Positions 1 to 9,979 of a DNA stretch of 18,635 nt are shown here, in pieces. This DNA is from Larix sibirica (lineage: Eukaryota > Streptophyta > Pinopsida > Pinales > Pinaceae). Within the stretch, counting starts at the first letter, position 1. The number at the start of each line of letters is the position of its first letter. The stretch is taken from positions 1 through 18,635 of the forward strand of contig NWUY0300108226.1 in the NCBI GenBank assembly GCA_004151065.3, given 5' to 3'. A program made the translations under genes and the position numbers. The notes under the pieces were generated by a model. The model searched no databases, had not been told where the DNA came from, and saw nothing but the letters and a program-made list of their open reading frames with translations.

Positions 1-2047
1 AGGTAGTAATGTCAAAACGGGGTGTTACATGAACCCATACGGATCGAGTAGCAAGTTCTGTAGCAACTTCTAAATGTTCACCAATAGATTTTGTAGCAAA
101 AGTATTGATCATTGATTTATTATCTACAATTTTTGCAACAACTTCCTCATTGGGATTATCAATATTTCCCATATTATGATCAACAATATATCAGTTTCAG
201 AAGTAAAATTTGATAAAATATCAAAAGGAATCTCAGTATCCATTTCAATAGGGATGGAACTAAGATCAACCATGTATTTATCCTCTATGGCACCAAATGA
301 ATTGAACCCTTCAGTAGCAATTGGTTGTTTTATTGCTTATGTAGCAATGGGTTGATTCGCAACTTCTATAGCAATAGTTTTCATGGCCCGGTCACCTTCA
401 TGCAAAGCAAAAGGTGACCACATGCTTTCTTCAAGGGCCTGAACCAATATGTCTAAACCTGTTTGAAATGCAAAGTGCTTCAAATTTCTACCTCAACCTC
501 TTATTTTCCTTTCGTAGTTTAAAGTTTTGCTCCAAAAGAAATTGGTAGGAAGGTTTAATATGTAAGTTACCAAGGATATAATGAACCCTTTTTGTTGTTT
601 TCATTGGCCTTGGAGTTTTGATAGCAACTTCTTCTTGCTCCCCATCTAGGAAGTCTTGAGGTGGACTTATAGGAAACTCATCCCCATGCTCATAGAAGAA
701 ACTTTCATTTTCTATTGTTGGTCCTTGTGGAGAAACATCATCTTTTTATGTTGCTAGTTCTCGTGGAGCAACAACAAACTCTTTTGATGTTGGTTCTTGC
801 GGATTAACAACAACTTCCTTTTGAGCCATTCTTGGTACAGTTGCTTGTGGTTCTGCTACAAGTTCTTATGGAGTAGCAACAAAACCTCTTGTCACTAGTT
901 CTTGTGTAGCAATAACATAACTTCTTTTTACTAGTTCTTGTGTAATAGTAGCAAATATTTTGGGTCTTGTTGTTGTAGCAACTTCTTTAGCAATTGAAAA
1001 CCGTGTCCTCTTCCTCCTATAATATTTTGGAAATGATGATTTCCTCATTGTCTTAATCTTTGGTATTGTTTTGAGGTTTCATGATTTTATTGGACAACAT
1101 GGTAGAGAGTTCTTGTTCCATCAAATTTACCATTGGGAAGTTCTTTGATCCATACCTCATCATCCTTTGAATCTCCTTTTATATTAATGTGACCTTTTTG
1201 TAGCATTAGAGTGCATAGATTCTATAGCAACAGTGTATTTGACTTTTGTAGCAATAGTGTGTACCTATTTTGCATGTTCTATTGCTTATTCTTTAGATAT
1301 TTGTTACGCACCTGCTGTTGTTGGTTTTTGTGAAGCAACAATGGGTTCTTCTGGTGCATCTTCTTCACCATGTTCTTCTTGTATATCAATGAATTCATCC
1401 TCCTCCGCTAATACTTATGCTTCCCCTTGTTCTATGATACAAGGATACTATAGAAACGTTTCTTAGCTTCGATTAGAAGAGGACAAAGAATCAATTATTA
1501 GAAGCTTAATCAGGTCGTGATGTGAAAAAATAGATTCAAGATTCCTTGTATGCTTTACATTATGGGTCGTAGACTACAAGGTTTTCAACATAAAATATGG
1601 TATATTCAGTAGTCGTTGATGCCTCTAGTATGCTAAAATTTCGAAATGGTACTTGAATAGCAAACGATGTCATCCTTCACAAGTGAGATACTTTTGCACA
1701 TAATAAGTCACTTATATTTAGGGTCACAACAAGGACATTCATTTAACCCTTTTTCCTTCATCTTCGAGTGCTTCTCCAAGGTTCATAAAATCAATCATCA
1801 CCTATGGAGGCACCACCTTTAGCATAAACCATTTTTCTCGTATCCTCGAAAAGCCAATTACTTGATCTATGGTAGCCTCAGTAACTTTGATCCGAATACT
1901 TCTTATAATAACTATGGATAATCATAAATTTTGTGTAAATTCGATGGCAGTAGCGGTATTGAAACATTGTAATTGTTCAAAATATACTAACCATCCTGCA
2001 TCACGATAGATTTAAAGCACTTTCGAGTTACTCCTAAAGTATTCCAT
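1..2047 (-). pseudogene. Unrecognised decayed ORF downstream of integrase, [I/V]AT-repeat protein, runs off window
   Basis: Function unknown. Seen on the minus strand, in blocks joined by frameshifts and stops. An ATG at 2047 opens MEYFRSNSKVL; then AGWLVYFEQLQCFNTATAIE and IKVTEATIDQVIGFSRIREK followed by WF (about 2005-1830). Next come FKYHFEILAY, NIPYFMLKTL and HHDLIKLLIIDSL (about 1660-1486). Then an acidic stretch EEDEFIDIQEEHGEED (about 1410-1360). Then 1048-535, open except for two TAA, with repeats such as IATQELV and VNPQEPTSKEF and a basic KLRKENKRLR end. Finally FQTGLDILVQALEE and an open frame from ATG 172 to base 2. The first blocks resemble, from memory, uncharacterised repeat-associated plant proteins of the 'GW..yfe.L...FA..F..vte..I....g.....WF' type; this is not verified. 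Many stops fit CAA/CAG-to-TAA/TAG decay. It may be an extra ORF of the gypsy element or a separate repeat. Confidence 0.5.
2..1260 (-). repeat. Degenerate short peptide-coding repeats ([I/V]AT, PQE; DNA word GTTGCTAC)
   Basis: On the plus strand the word (g/a)tagcaa(c/t) recurs irregularly, for example near 46, 60, 103, 314, 342, 367, 620, 873, 905, 949, 977, 1226 and 1248. In the coding sense it gives [I/V]-A-T/I. Encoded examples are FATITQELV, VIATQELV, FVATP, LEVATELATRS, TIAIEVANQPIAT and KQPIATEGF. Spacing varies from about 8 to over 100 residues, so this is not a simple satellite. It lies within the unrecognised ORF. Confidence 0.65.
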
Positions 2048-3264
2048 GGTTGTAGGCTCGCAATGCACAACATAGCCTCATTTTTCTACAAGTTTAACAA
2101 ATCCCCAACAACTGGCAGGCAACAATGTTGATCCACTTGATTCGCAACAACTAACATGCAACAATAGGAGTAGCAACTAGGGTAGTAGGTAAAAATGATT
2201 AGCACAAGTCTTGTCGAAATGTTGACAGGTTTTTCAAAATGTGGATGGTGAATGGATAAATAAAGAGTGGGGTTTAATGTGAAGTATCGTAATCCAAGTA
2301 ACTAATTTGGAAACCACGGAGTGGGAGGTGTGGTGCCGTAGGAGTAAAGATATAACTTGAATGGGTAATAATTCGATGATTAGACACTCTTTCCCCCAAC
2401 TGAATCAACATGCAATCCTTAGCATGGAATATAGATACAGACAAGGGAGCATGGGTGCTAAGGCATAATTCAACATTTAATGGAAACTGAAAAACATGAT
2501 AAGGATTTTGTACCTGTGTAGCATGTACAATCTTGGTTTCAATGATGAAAGAACATGATGCAAACATGATTTGAATGAATTGGAGACAATGTGTTGACAT
2601 GATTTGTAGGCAAATTTGTAGCGAAATAATCAATAGCAAGGAGATTCATGGAAAATGATTGACAACAAAGGAAACCCATATTGTGTTGTCATAGAAATAT
2701 AACGTTTCGTAGTAATCAACATAGAAAGTGTTCAATCAACATAGCAAGTGTTGTGACACCATGACAGTTGGAAGGTTCTGTAGCAATCAACAAAAGAAGC
2801 ACAAAACACGTGGTTGCATAGCAGTGTTGCCAAAGGCTAAAACTGGTAATCTGGTGGTAGTGAAATAGAAATATGAATGTCTTGTGATGGAAATCAAGAT
2901 TGGATGATAGTGAGCGGATAGAAAGTGGATGTCAAAATGAATAACGAGTGAAAAATGATGGGTAATTCAAGGTGGTGAGAATTGGATGTGATCAGTAGTG
3001 AAAGGGATATGCAACATGCTATTCGTGTAATGGTTGTACAACAAATGGAAAATGCACTTGAAATAGATCTGCAGTGAATACGTTAGTACAACCTGCCACA
3101 TATAGAAGTCAGAAATAAAATAAAATAAATGCTCTTTTTTGTGCTAAATTGAAAATGTAAAAGTCAATCTTTCATAGGTACTGATGGCAGAGCCATTGTG
3201 CTGACAAATTGTAAATCATAACGTGTGGCTATGGTTTGAAGAAAGGCCTCCTTGGATAAAGGTT
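2048..3264. other. AT-rich stretch between integrase and downstream ORF; no gene recognised
   Basis: About 1.2 kb without convincing coding content on either strand. The open stretch at 2274-2639 (minus) is hydrophobic and compositionally driven, with no motif. The plus strand has repeated words such as (g/a)tagcaa and atcaaca, also seen further left. No copy of the gypsy LTR ends (tgataggccc or ttgggcccatca) occurs, so this is not the 3' LTR. It could be an untranslated spacer of the element or the worn 5' part of the next ORF. Confidence 0.6.
2714..2753. repeat. 20-bp tandem duplication (two copies)
   Basis: aatcaacatagaaagtgttc (2714-2733) is followed directly by aatcaacatagcaagtgttg (2734-2753); 18 of 20 bases match. 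Probably a slippage duplication in non-coding DNA. Confidence 0.85.
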
Positions 3265-4345
3265 TTTTTTATAATAAAAAACAGTGACCATTATCCATTA
3301 GGGGTGTCCTTGCTTCATCAATAGTACGTAACTTAACAGAACCATTGTCGTAAATAATATCAACTTTGTAAGAGCCCATCCATCGAGTACAAAGCTTACC
3401 CTTCAAATATTTAAACCTAGAATCATATAAAAGGGCCCATCCTTATACCTAAAATTTATTCTTTTTGATAAACTTATCATTCCACTTGCTCTTTTCTCTT
3501 AAACAATAGATGTTTTTTGTATGGCAACTCGACAAATTTCATCGAGTTAAATGATTTGCTACAAGTGACACTTTTGGGTTTCTGAAAGATTTATTGCAAC
3601 ATGCAATGCAGTTCGTAGATTTTTTACTTCAAATTGAATTGAAAATACCACATACTTACCATATACAAGTTCATTGGGAGTGAATCCAATAGTATTTAAC
3701 CAAGTAGTCATGTAAGCCCAAAGAGCTTCTAGAATTCTATTGGCCCAATATTTTCAGTGGATCTGCACGGTCTTGGTCATAATAGACTCTAAGACTCTAT
3801 TGGCGACTTCAAATTAACCATTAGCTTGTGAATGATAAATGTTGTGGATGTTTGATGCTGAACTAATATTGCTTGGTAAGAGCTTGTATGAGTTTAGAAG
3901 TCAACCGGGATCCATTATCTGTAACAATTTCTTGTGGAACATTTTAGTAGACAAAGATCTCTTCATAGAGAAAATTTGTCACAACTTGTTATGTGGCTTT
4001 CAAGAGTGATTTTGCTTCAACCCATTTGGTGATGTATATGTACAAATCAAGATATCAGTTTTTTTCCTTGATGGGGGGTTGATCGGTCCTACAAAATCAA
4101 AAGCCCATGTTTCAAAAGGATCCACCATTAGTTGATTCTAAAGTGGCATCTCATTTAACTAAACAGTTGCCCCATTCTTTAGCAATTATCACTACTTCTC
4201 ACATATTGTTTAGCATCCCAAAAAAGAGTGGGCCTGTAATAGCCCAAGTACAACACCTTGTGTGTAGTTCATTAGTCAACAAAATGACCACCACATGGTT
4301 CATTGTGACAATATTTTAGGATTTTATAAATCTCATCCTCTTGAA
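3265..4345 (-). pseudogene. Gypsy integrase with GPY-like tail, broken
   Basis: Integrase inserts cDNA into the genome. The HHCC zinc region is visible as ILKYCHNEPCGGHF, then THKVLYLGYYRPTLFWDAKQ and VRSSDNC (about 4345-4190); one Cys has become Ser. The catalytic core shows the first Asp in ETWAFDFVGPINPPSRKK (about 4100), the second in EIVTDNGSRLTSKL (about 3935-3895), and the third acidic residue within IYHSQANG-stop-FEVANRVLE (about 3845-3800). The C-terminal part includes WLNTIGFTPNELVYGK (about 3695-3650) and a last module FKYLKGKLCTRWMGSYKVD, ending near 3270 with IDEARTPLMDNGHCF and a stop. At least six in-frame stops and some frameshifts are present. This is the end of recognisable pol. 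Confidence 0.85.
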
Positions 4346-4579
4346 CACAATGATGAATAACAAGATTTGGCCCCATGCGAAAGAGGTAACCCTAAATACA
4401 AGAATACATGGTACTTTGTTTGATAATTCTTTATCACTCTTTTGGTGAGATATGTGATGAAGGCTTACCGGAAACCAAGTAATTAGAAATGTCTACAAAA
4501 CATGGAGTGCTAGTTGATAATTCAAACAAATGTTCATCTGGAAAAACATCTTCTACGAGGATAACCTCTCCATCATTAG

Positions 4580-4965
4580 TAAGACTAGAAAGGAAGTCAA
4601 CTATGATATTCTATTTTCCAAGTTTATCAAGGATGGTAATGTCAAATCCTTGTAGTAGTAGTAATCGCCTATTCACTCTACCATTAGGAATGGGTTTGTT
4701 CATGAGGTACCGAATGGAAGAATGATTAGTATGAATGAAAATAGAACACCTAGTAATATAGTGGTGGAATTTATTAATAGCATACACCACTGAAAAAAAA
4801 ATATATTTTTAGTCGTTGTATAGTTTAGTTTTGTAGGGGCAAGATTCTTACTGATGAAGTAAATGGCATAGGGCTTGTTGTCTTATTTCTATCCAAGTAC
4901 TACCTTGATGGCAGTTTCTGAAGCATCCATGGATATGTGAAATGGCAAGGACCAATTTGGTCCCC
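4580..4965 (-). pseudogene. Gypsy RNase H, broken
   Basis: RNase H removes the RNA strand after reverse transcription. Seen in the minus strand: NWSLPFHISMDASETAIKVV, with the first catalytic Asp in MDAS, then two stops, then NKPYAIYFISKNLAPTKLNY. A second block reads FIHTNHSSIRYLMNKPIPNG and ends with ITILDKLGK, a stop, and IIVDFLS. The expected T-D-H-S catalytic aspartate is Asn here (TNHS). The linker DISNYLVSGK (near 4480-4450) then leads into integrase, as in related elements. Confidence 0.8.
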
Positions 4966-5179
4966 TCACACTAGTGTTATGGACAAGTTTTTTTCTAGGG
5001 TTTTAAAAGCAATTTGACAATGATTAGTCCAATGTAATTCAATATAGTTTCAAATCAAGGAAAATAAAGGAGATGTTGTTTTAGTAATTTTTTTCAATAA
5101 ACTTGTGGTAGTAACTCTCATGTCCTAAAAAGCAATGGTCATTTTTATGAGTTTTAGGTGTAGGAAGCATGGATATTAC

Positions 5180-5790
5180 CTAAGAAATATGATGACAAGG
5201 AAAAATCCCTTCAATTAAGAGCATGTGACACTTCTTGTGGCTAAGAGAGAGATTAGCTTCTTGACATATTTTAAATAATTTACCCAATTTATTCAAATCT
5301 TCATAAAACGTAGTGCCATAGACAGTGAAGTCATCCACATATGCCTCGAAATAATTGTGTATCAAGTTAGAAAATATAACAAGAACAACCCTTTAAAAGT
5401 AGCAAGTGCATTGCAAAGTCCAAGAGGAAATACTCAATAGGGAAAGGTCCCCCATGGACAAGTGAAAGTAGTTTTATCTTGGTCCTCAAGGGAAAGCTAA
5501 ATCTAATTACACCCATTGAGTTCATTAAGGAAGGAAAAATACTTTTTCCCTACAAATGTATCTAGGACTTGCTCTATGAAAGGTAATGGAAAACTATCCC
5601 TTAAGGTGGCATTATTAACTTCACAATAATCAATGCAAATTCACAATTTCCCATTTTTTTTGGAACAATTACTAATGGTGATACCCATTGGCTATTGGAA
5701 ATAGGATAAATAAAATTACATTGACCAACTTTTGTAGCTCTTCCTTCACTATTTGTCATGGTGCGGGGTTCATTCAGCATTGGGGTTGTT
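5180..5790 (-). pseudogene. Gypsy reverse transcriptase, broken
   Basis: RT copies element RNA into cDNA in the particle. Motifs read down the minus strand in shifting frames: KEELQKL (about 5745), the finger region IDYCEVNNATLRDSFPLPF (about 5620-5560), GKKYFSFLNEL (about 5540), then DQDKTTFTCPWGTFPY followed by a stop and VFPLGLCNAL (about 5500-5400). The last block, 5365-5180, is open: the catalytic box FEAYVDDFTVYG, then NKLGKLFKICQEANLSLSHK and KCHMLLIEGIFPCHHIS. The YVDD aspartates are intact. The aspartate expected in the 'SFLD' position is replaced (SFLNEL) and the following GYNQI-like stretch holds stops, so the enzyme is dead even apart from frameshifts. Order after protease and before RNase H fits Ty3/gypsy. 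Confidence 0.85.
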
Positions 5791-6402
5791 GAATAGGCTG
5801 GGATTCATCCTTCATATAAATATGGTGAGTACACAAGTCAAGATGAATGCCTCTCATGTTAGTGCATTCCCAAGCAAATGCACCAATATGTTCTTTTATC
5901 AAACTTCACAATTGTTCCTTTTGTAGAGGATCCAACCCAAAGTTGATGTTCAATGTTTTTCCTTGGTTGAGCTCAACGGGTTGACTAGAATACTTTGCCA
6001 TGGCACAAAATGAATGAGGCATGTAGTATCATTGTAAGGAGAGGGTAGCCATCAAATACTTCTCTTGAACATTTGGATCCAAGATATAATTGAAAAATGT
6101 GAAGGTTGGATGCTAGAATCAATTTGAATCTATGATAAAATTGTTGATCATATCATCTTGAGTATCCTCCTTATATAAGGCTAATCGATATAAAATGAGT
6201 ATTTGTGAAACAATCTCTTCATCACTATCTTCAGACCCAAATATGTATATCATGGTCATTAGTAGGTTTGGTAGGTGGGTACAAGGTGAACTTCTTGGTT
6301 GAATTCCCTTGGGATATCGCCATGTATCTAGATCTACAACCAATGTAGGTATCGATGGTAGCCATCTATGGCCTTCCTAGGATCAATGGACAATATTCAA
6401 GG

Positions 6403-6885
6403 TTAAAATTTGGTTGTAAGACCATTAAATTTGTAGGATACTTCCAAGAATCCACATGAATCACAATGTCTTCTAAAATACCTTCTTGTTTTGATAGTGG
6501 GTCGGTTAGTAGGTAGGAGAATTATAGGAATTTGTCTTAAATTTAATAGTTTAAATGTTTCCATGGTCTCCTTATTCATGAAATTAATGGTAGTCCCTAA
6601 ATCGATTAAAGTATTTGAAACACAAATGTTGTTAATGAAAACATCAACAATAAGGCTCCTCAGGTCAACATACTTGGAAATACAAACCTTCCCAAGGGTC
6701 GGATCAACCAATCGACCAACCACATGGACCATTTGAGGATCCTTCTTCTTCCTACCAGGTTTCTCCAGGTATAACTCTTGGACAAATTTAACATAAATGG
6801 GAACGTCCTTGATTGCTTGAAACAATGGAATCTTGACACACACATTCCTCACTTCCCCTAGAAAGTCAAACTCAAGTTGGGCCAA
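6403..6885 (-). pseudogene. Gypsy aspartic protease region (gag-pol junction)
   Basis: This is the longest open block of the gypsy element, 160 residues. The retropepsin would cut the Gag-Pol polyprotein. The first part has a Lys-rich KPGRKKKDPQ segment. The active-site region reads VSNTLIDLGTTINFM at about residues 88-102. The catalytic triad is D-L-G rather than D-T/S-G, which to my knowledge is common in plant gypsy proteases and so not itself a defect. Downstream the block continues LLNLRQIPIILLPTNRP and then FRRHCDSCGFLEVSYKF, where relatives have a 'VDSW.YP.DF.VLQ'-like strand, so a local frameshift or heavy substitution is likely at about residues 135-150. The intact-looking start is arbitrary, since in life this was part of a polyprotein. 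The upstream spacer 6886-7080 is readable as a Pro/Ser/Thr-rich linker (QYDSTSTPQTTPPKASEQQW). Confidence 0.75.
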
Positions 6886-7084
6886 AGGTTATCTAGAATT
6901 AACCTCTCTGCATAGGGAGGAAGTTGTATAACCCCATACCATTGTTGCTCTGAAGCTTTTGGAGGAGTGGTTTGTGGTGTACTAGTTGAATCATATTGAT
7001 CTTGTGCAGAAGCTTTGCCCACAATATCTTATATTTCTTTTGAATCATTCTCTATGATGGATGAAGAGGTGGAGTTATTAAGGA

Positions 7085-8924
7085 CTCCCCTTGATCTTAA
7101 ATGTATACCTTGAAGATCATAAGGGTAAGGGACACAAGTAAGAAAGCTAGACAACTCAATGTTGTAAGTGGACTGAGTTGTTTTCTTATTTGGGTTAGTA
7201 GTTGGTTGGGTAGGTAATTATGGTCTTGGCATATGATTGCTAGTAGGAAATTGCAATTGCTTTTGCTACCGAGGTGCTTGAAACCGATGTTGTAGAAAAT
7301 ATGGGGTGGATCATTGTTTGGTTCCACAAGTGAAGCCCCTCTAACCTTGAGTCCATTGATATCCTTGGGTTGGTTGAGGTGGCCATGGCATGGAATGATA
7401 CAAAAGTGGAGAGAGATATTGCAAATACTGGTTGGTCTCAAAAGTATTATAAAAATGAGAAGGATCTTGGACCATACCTAGGGGGTGAGGATGCTAAGGA
7501 TGCTTCTGTACAATGAAACACATATGCTTTGTTCCCTCATTTGTTCCTTGATATACAACCATGAGTCTTGGCAGAGAAAGGAAACTATTGGTAACTTGAT
7601 GTTCACAAATGCTATAGATGTCAACATTGTTTAATGGATAATCCCTAAGTGGGTGCTTCTTCTTGCACTAAGAATAAAATATAGATAAAGCTAGCTTTGC
7701 TTCTTCCCGTTTCTTTGTGGCGTGCAATATATCGATTTCTGAGCTCAAGGAACTAAGAATATCAGTTTTAAAATTATCCAACAAATTACCGATTTATGCT
7801 CAGGTAAATCCCCCTCCAGCTGCTTTTAGGATTTGAGAATTACCTTTGGGACCCTTATAGTGCTTTGCATTTCCTCTTGAATATTGTCTGCATAGTTCAC
7901 AAATTTCATCATACGTTAATCTACTAACATCCCATGCTCCCATTAGATTCAATACATCAATACCGTCATCCAAAATCCCATGAAGAATAATGGTTCAAAG
8001 AGTTTTTGGATATCATTTATGTTCTTTTGATCTTTGTAGTTTATATTGGAATCTCTTAGCGCAATCCTCTAAAATTTCTTCTTATTTTTGAGTAATTTTA
8101 AACATTTCCTCTTGCAAGTCTCTAACTTTATAGTAGGCTTGATATTTTTTTGAAAATTCTTGGCTCATCTCCTCCCATGTTCGATACGTTTTCCCCCAAG
8201 TCCCATGAAACAACAAAGTGTTGCTTCCTTGAGAGTGGATTAGAATAGTTTAAACTTTTGGGCATCAAAGGAGTAATCATAGTGATGATAAAGTACATTG
8301 AAATTGAAGAGAAAGATATCGAGATCTTCACTAGACATACCATGAAAATTTGGTACTAGGACAGCAACTTAGATGATCTTCATTTGAATGGTTCCATCGA
8401 AATCTTGAATGTGGAATTCAAAAGTTGCGGGCAGTTTCTCATTAGAGCCTTCACCCTCTTGCTCAACCATGTTGCGTAAAGGATTCACTTGCCAACCATT
8501 TGGTTGCTTAAAGGTTAGCGACTCTTCATAAGAGGAAAAGTATTCAGGTTGTTGAATTGGATTCTCCTAATGTTCAAGAGCTCCCCGCCCACTAATCAGA
8601 TCCTCTGTTTGAATAGTTTTAGGTGTAGAAGGAAAAAATAATTGCCTCGACTGAGGACCCAACTTCTGCAGCACCAAGACTGAAGTCAACAATTGTTTCC
8701 ACAATTAGCTGAGAATTAGAAGTATTTATTGTCCCCCCCCCCACCGTTACTGAAATTCTTGCCTCATGGTTAGTCTTTAGGGTGGTTCTTATAGCACCAT
8801 AGTATCGTCTTCTTGGATTTCTGGCTCTAGTAATGCATCTATATACAGTAATGTAGAAACAAATTGTATGAGATCTTGCAAGGTGGACTATCGACAATTC
8901 ATGTGGTGAAGATCTTGTTACCAT
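7085..8924 (-). pseudogene. Gypsy gag (capsid/nucleocapsid), multiply broken
   Basis: Gag would form the virus-like particle and package element RNA. The first ATG after the primer site (8924) opens an about 100-residue low-complexity stretch with an Arg-rich patch, plausibly the gag N-terminus. In another frame, about 8530-8190, the retrotransposon-gag core is readable: VPNFHGMSSEDLDIFLF, then LYHHYDYSFDAQKFKL, then STLKEATLCCFMGLGG, with in-frame TAA codons before VAVLVP and before STLKEA. After a frameshift near the C5 run at about 8193 it continues TWEEMSQEFSKKYQAYYKV and DLQEEMFKITQK to about 8060. A nucleocapsid remnant at about 7680-7560 starts CKKKHPLRDYP and contains SICEHQVTNS; several expected Cys are gone. 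The rest to about 7090 is a degenerate Gln/Pro-type tail. Intact gags of this kind are one open frame joined to pro-pol; here it needs several repairs. Confidence 0.75.
8733..8742. repeat. C10/G10 homopolymer within gag 5' region
   Basis: Ten consecutive C on the plus strand (G on the coding strand), inside the presumed gag N-terminal stretch where it encodes a Gly run. Such runs change length easily and may be one cause of frame loss here. Confidence 0.9.
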
Positions 8925-8970
8925 GTGCTATCTAACTTAGAAAAATAAAAACTTTGAAACCCTTTGACAC

Positions 8971-8989
8971 CTCCTTGATAACAATGCCA
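8971..8989 (-). other. Gypsy primer-binding site, decayed (tRNA-Asp type)
   Basis: The minus strand reads TGGCATTGTTATCAAGGAG just after the LTR end. Many plant Tat/Athila elements carry TGGCGCCGTTGCCGGGGAG here, complementary to the 3' end of tRNA-Asp (family knowledge). All seven differences are C-to-T or G-to-A, as expected for decay of a methylated site. Position relative to the LTR end and the downstream gag support the call. Confidence 0.7.
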
Positions 8990-8993
8990 AAAA

Positions 8994-9979
8994 TGATAGG
9001 CCCGTTATATACCTTTTTAATTCAAACAGGGAACCTAGTTTGCAAGTACATTAAATTATCAACCTAGGGCTAGTATGCTTGCTAGGTATTGTCCAAAATA
9101 TATGCAAAACTTCAATAGTAATTATAATTATGAGTTCCAACATGCTCCTACAACTTATCCAGAAATCCAATTCTACTTCTAATAAAGTAAAACTGAACTA
9201 AATTGCAAGAAATTAGTAAGCACAAGCCGTTGTTGTAACCAAATACACAACTATGAAAAACAAAGTATATAAATAAGAATTGGTGCAACTGAAGTGGTTT
9301 GTCCTTACAAACATTTCAATAATTATGGAACAAGAATATATTTCATGCAATTGTTCATTAATCTCCAAGAATCCATCTTGCTACTTAATCATGTATCTAC
9401 AGTTCTATTGGTGTTGTTATGATCAATTGATGACAGGATGCACGCTGATATTGAAATGCACAACACAAGCGGAATATACAATAATAACAGGATGCACAAC
9501 AATCATGATAGTTGGACACATCGAGATGCCAATTGAAATGGAATTTGCAACAATGATGACGTGGAAGGAGTTGCAACAGTCATGGTTCTGTGGCCATGAT
9601 GACTAATTTAGGCACAGTTGTAGTAATTGTGATTCCATAGCAAAAAGGAAATAATGCTCTTAAACCAACGAGAACTTGTAGAACTAGATCCATAGTAAAG
9701 GAAAAAATTTGTAATAGATCTCGATAGCCTGTTATGTAGCAATGAGACCCTTGATAATTTGTTCTACAACAAATATTATCCTGCATGTTAGTATATGAGA
9801 ATCCATGTAAAATGCTTACCAATTTATCAATTTAAATGCCTTTTGATGTGTAAAGGATTGCCTTAGCAATGAGGGTCAAAAGAGGATGGTAAATGTTGAA
9901 AGTGAAGATGGAAAATAACAAAAGGATGCAAAAATGAATGAAAAGGTGAATGGAAATATGGCAAAACTTGGGCCCATCA
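8994..9979 (-). repeat. 5' LTR of the gypsy element
   Basis: On the minus strand the segment starts TGATGGGCCC and ends GGGCCTATCA, an almost perfect terminal inverted repeat with the canonical TG...CA ends. It is followed within 4 bases by a primer-binding-site-like sequence and preceded directly by copia gag, so both borders are supported independently. Length 986 bp, normal for plant gypsy LTRs. Inside are two copies of a GTGCATCCTGT-like word (plus-strand copies near 9435 and 9488). A TATATAAATA-like stretch at about 9268-9277 might hold the TATA box, but on the coding strand it reads TATTTATATA, so this is weak. No coding content. The partner LTR is not in the window, so LTR-LTR divergence cannot be used for dating. 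Confidence 0.75.

Larger units (their letters stand above)
1..9979 (-). mobile_element. Decayed Ty3/gypsy (Tat/Athila-like) LTR retrotransposon, 3' end outside window
   Basis: Seen: reading down the minus strand the order is 5' LTR (9979-8994), primer-binding site (8989-8971), gag, protease, reverse transcriptase, RNase H and integrase (ending near 3270), which is the Ty3/gypsy order. Every coding block is broken by stops and frameshifts, so the element cannot be autonomous. A tRNA-Asp-type primer site, a gag-protease block with a D-L-G protease motif and a YVDD reverse transcriptase point to the Tat/Athila side of the gypsy superfamily; the exact lineage is inference. No copy of the 5' LTR is visible between 3270 and 1, so the 3' LTR must lie beyond the left edge or be lost. 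The 5' LTR abuts an interrupted copia gag, showing a nested insertion. Assigning 1-3270 to this element is an inference from orientation and the missing 3' LTR. Confidence 0.8.

Noticed and set aside
1233-1466. Plus-strand small ORF that looks like a secreted Cys/Ser-rich peptide with a signal sequence
   Set aside because: It is antisense to the acidic and [I/V]AT-repeat part of the decayed minus-strand ORF; Glu/Gln codons read backwards give Ser/Cys/Phe/Leu. No splice or promoter context supports it.
2274-2639. Hydrophobic minus-strand ORF of about 120 residues
   Set aside because: No motif, AT-driven Ile/Leu/Cys composition, non-coding surroundings; does not join the frames on either side.
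1-3264. 3' LTR of the gypsy element
   Set aside because: No sequence matching the 5' LTR ends or body was found by eye; the region contains decayed coding sequence instead.
9268-9277. TATATAAATA on the plus strand as a promoter
   Set aside because: Lies inside the gypsy LTR, whose transcription runs the other way; no plus-strand gene follows.
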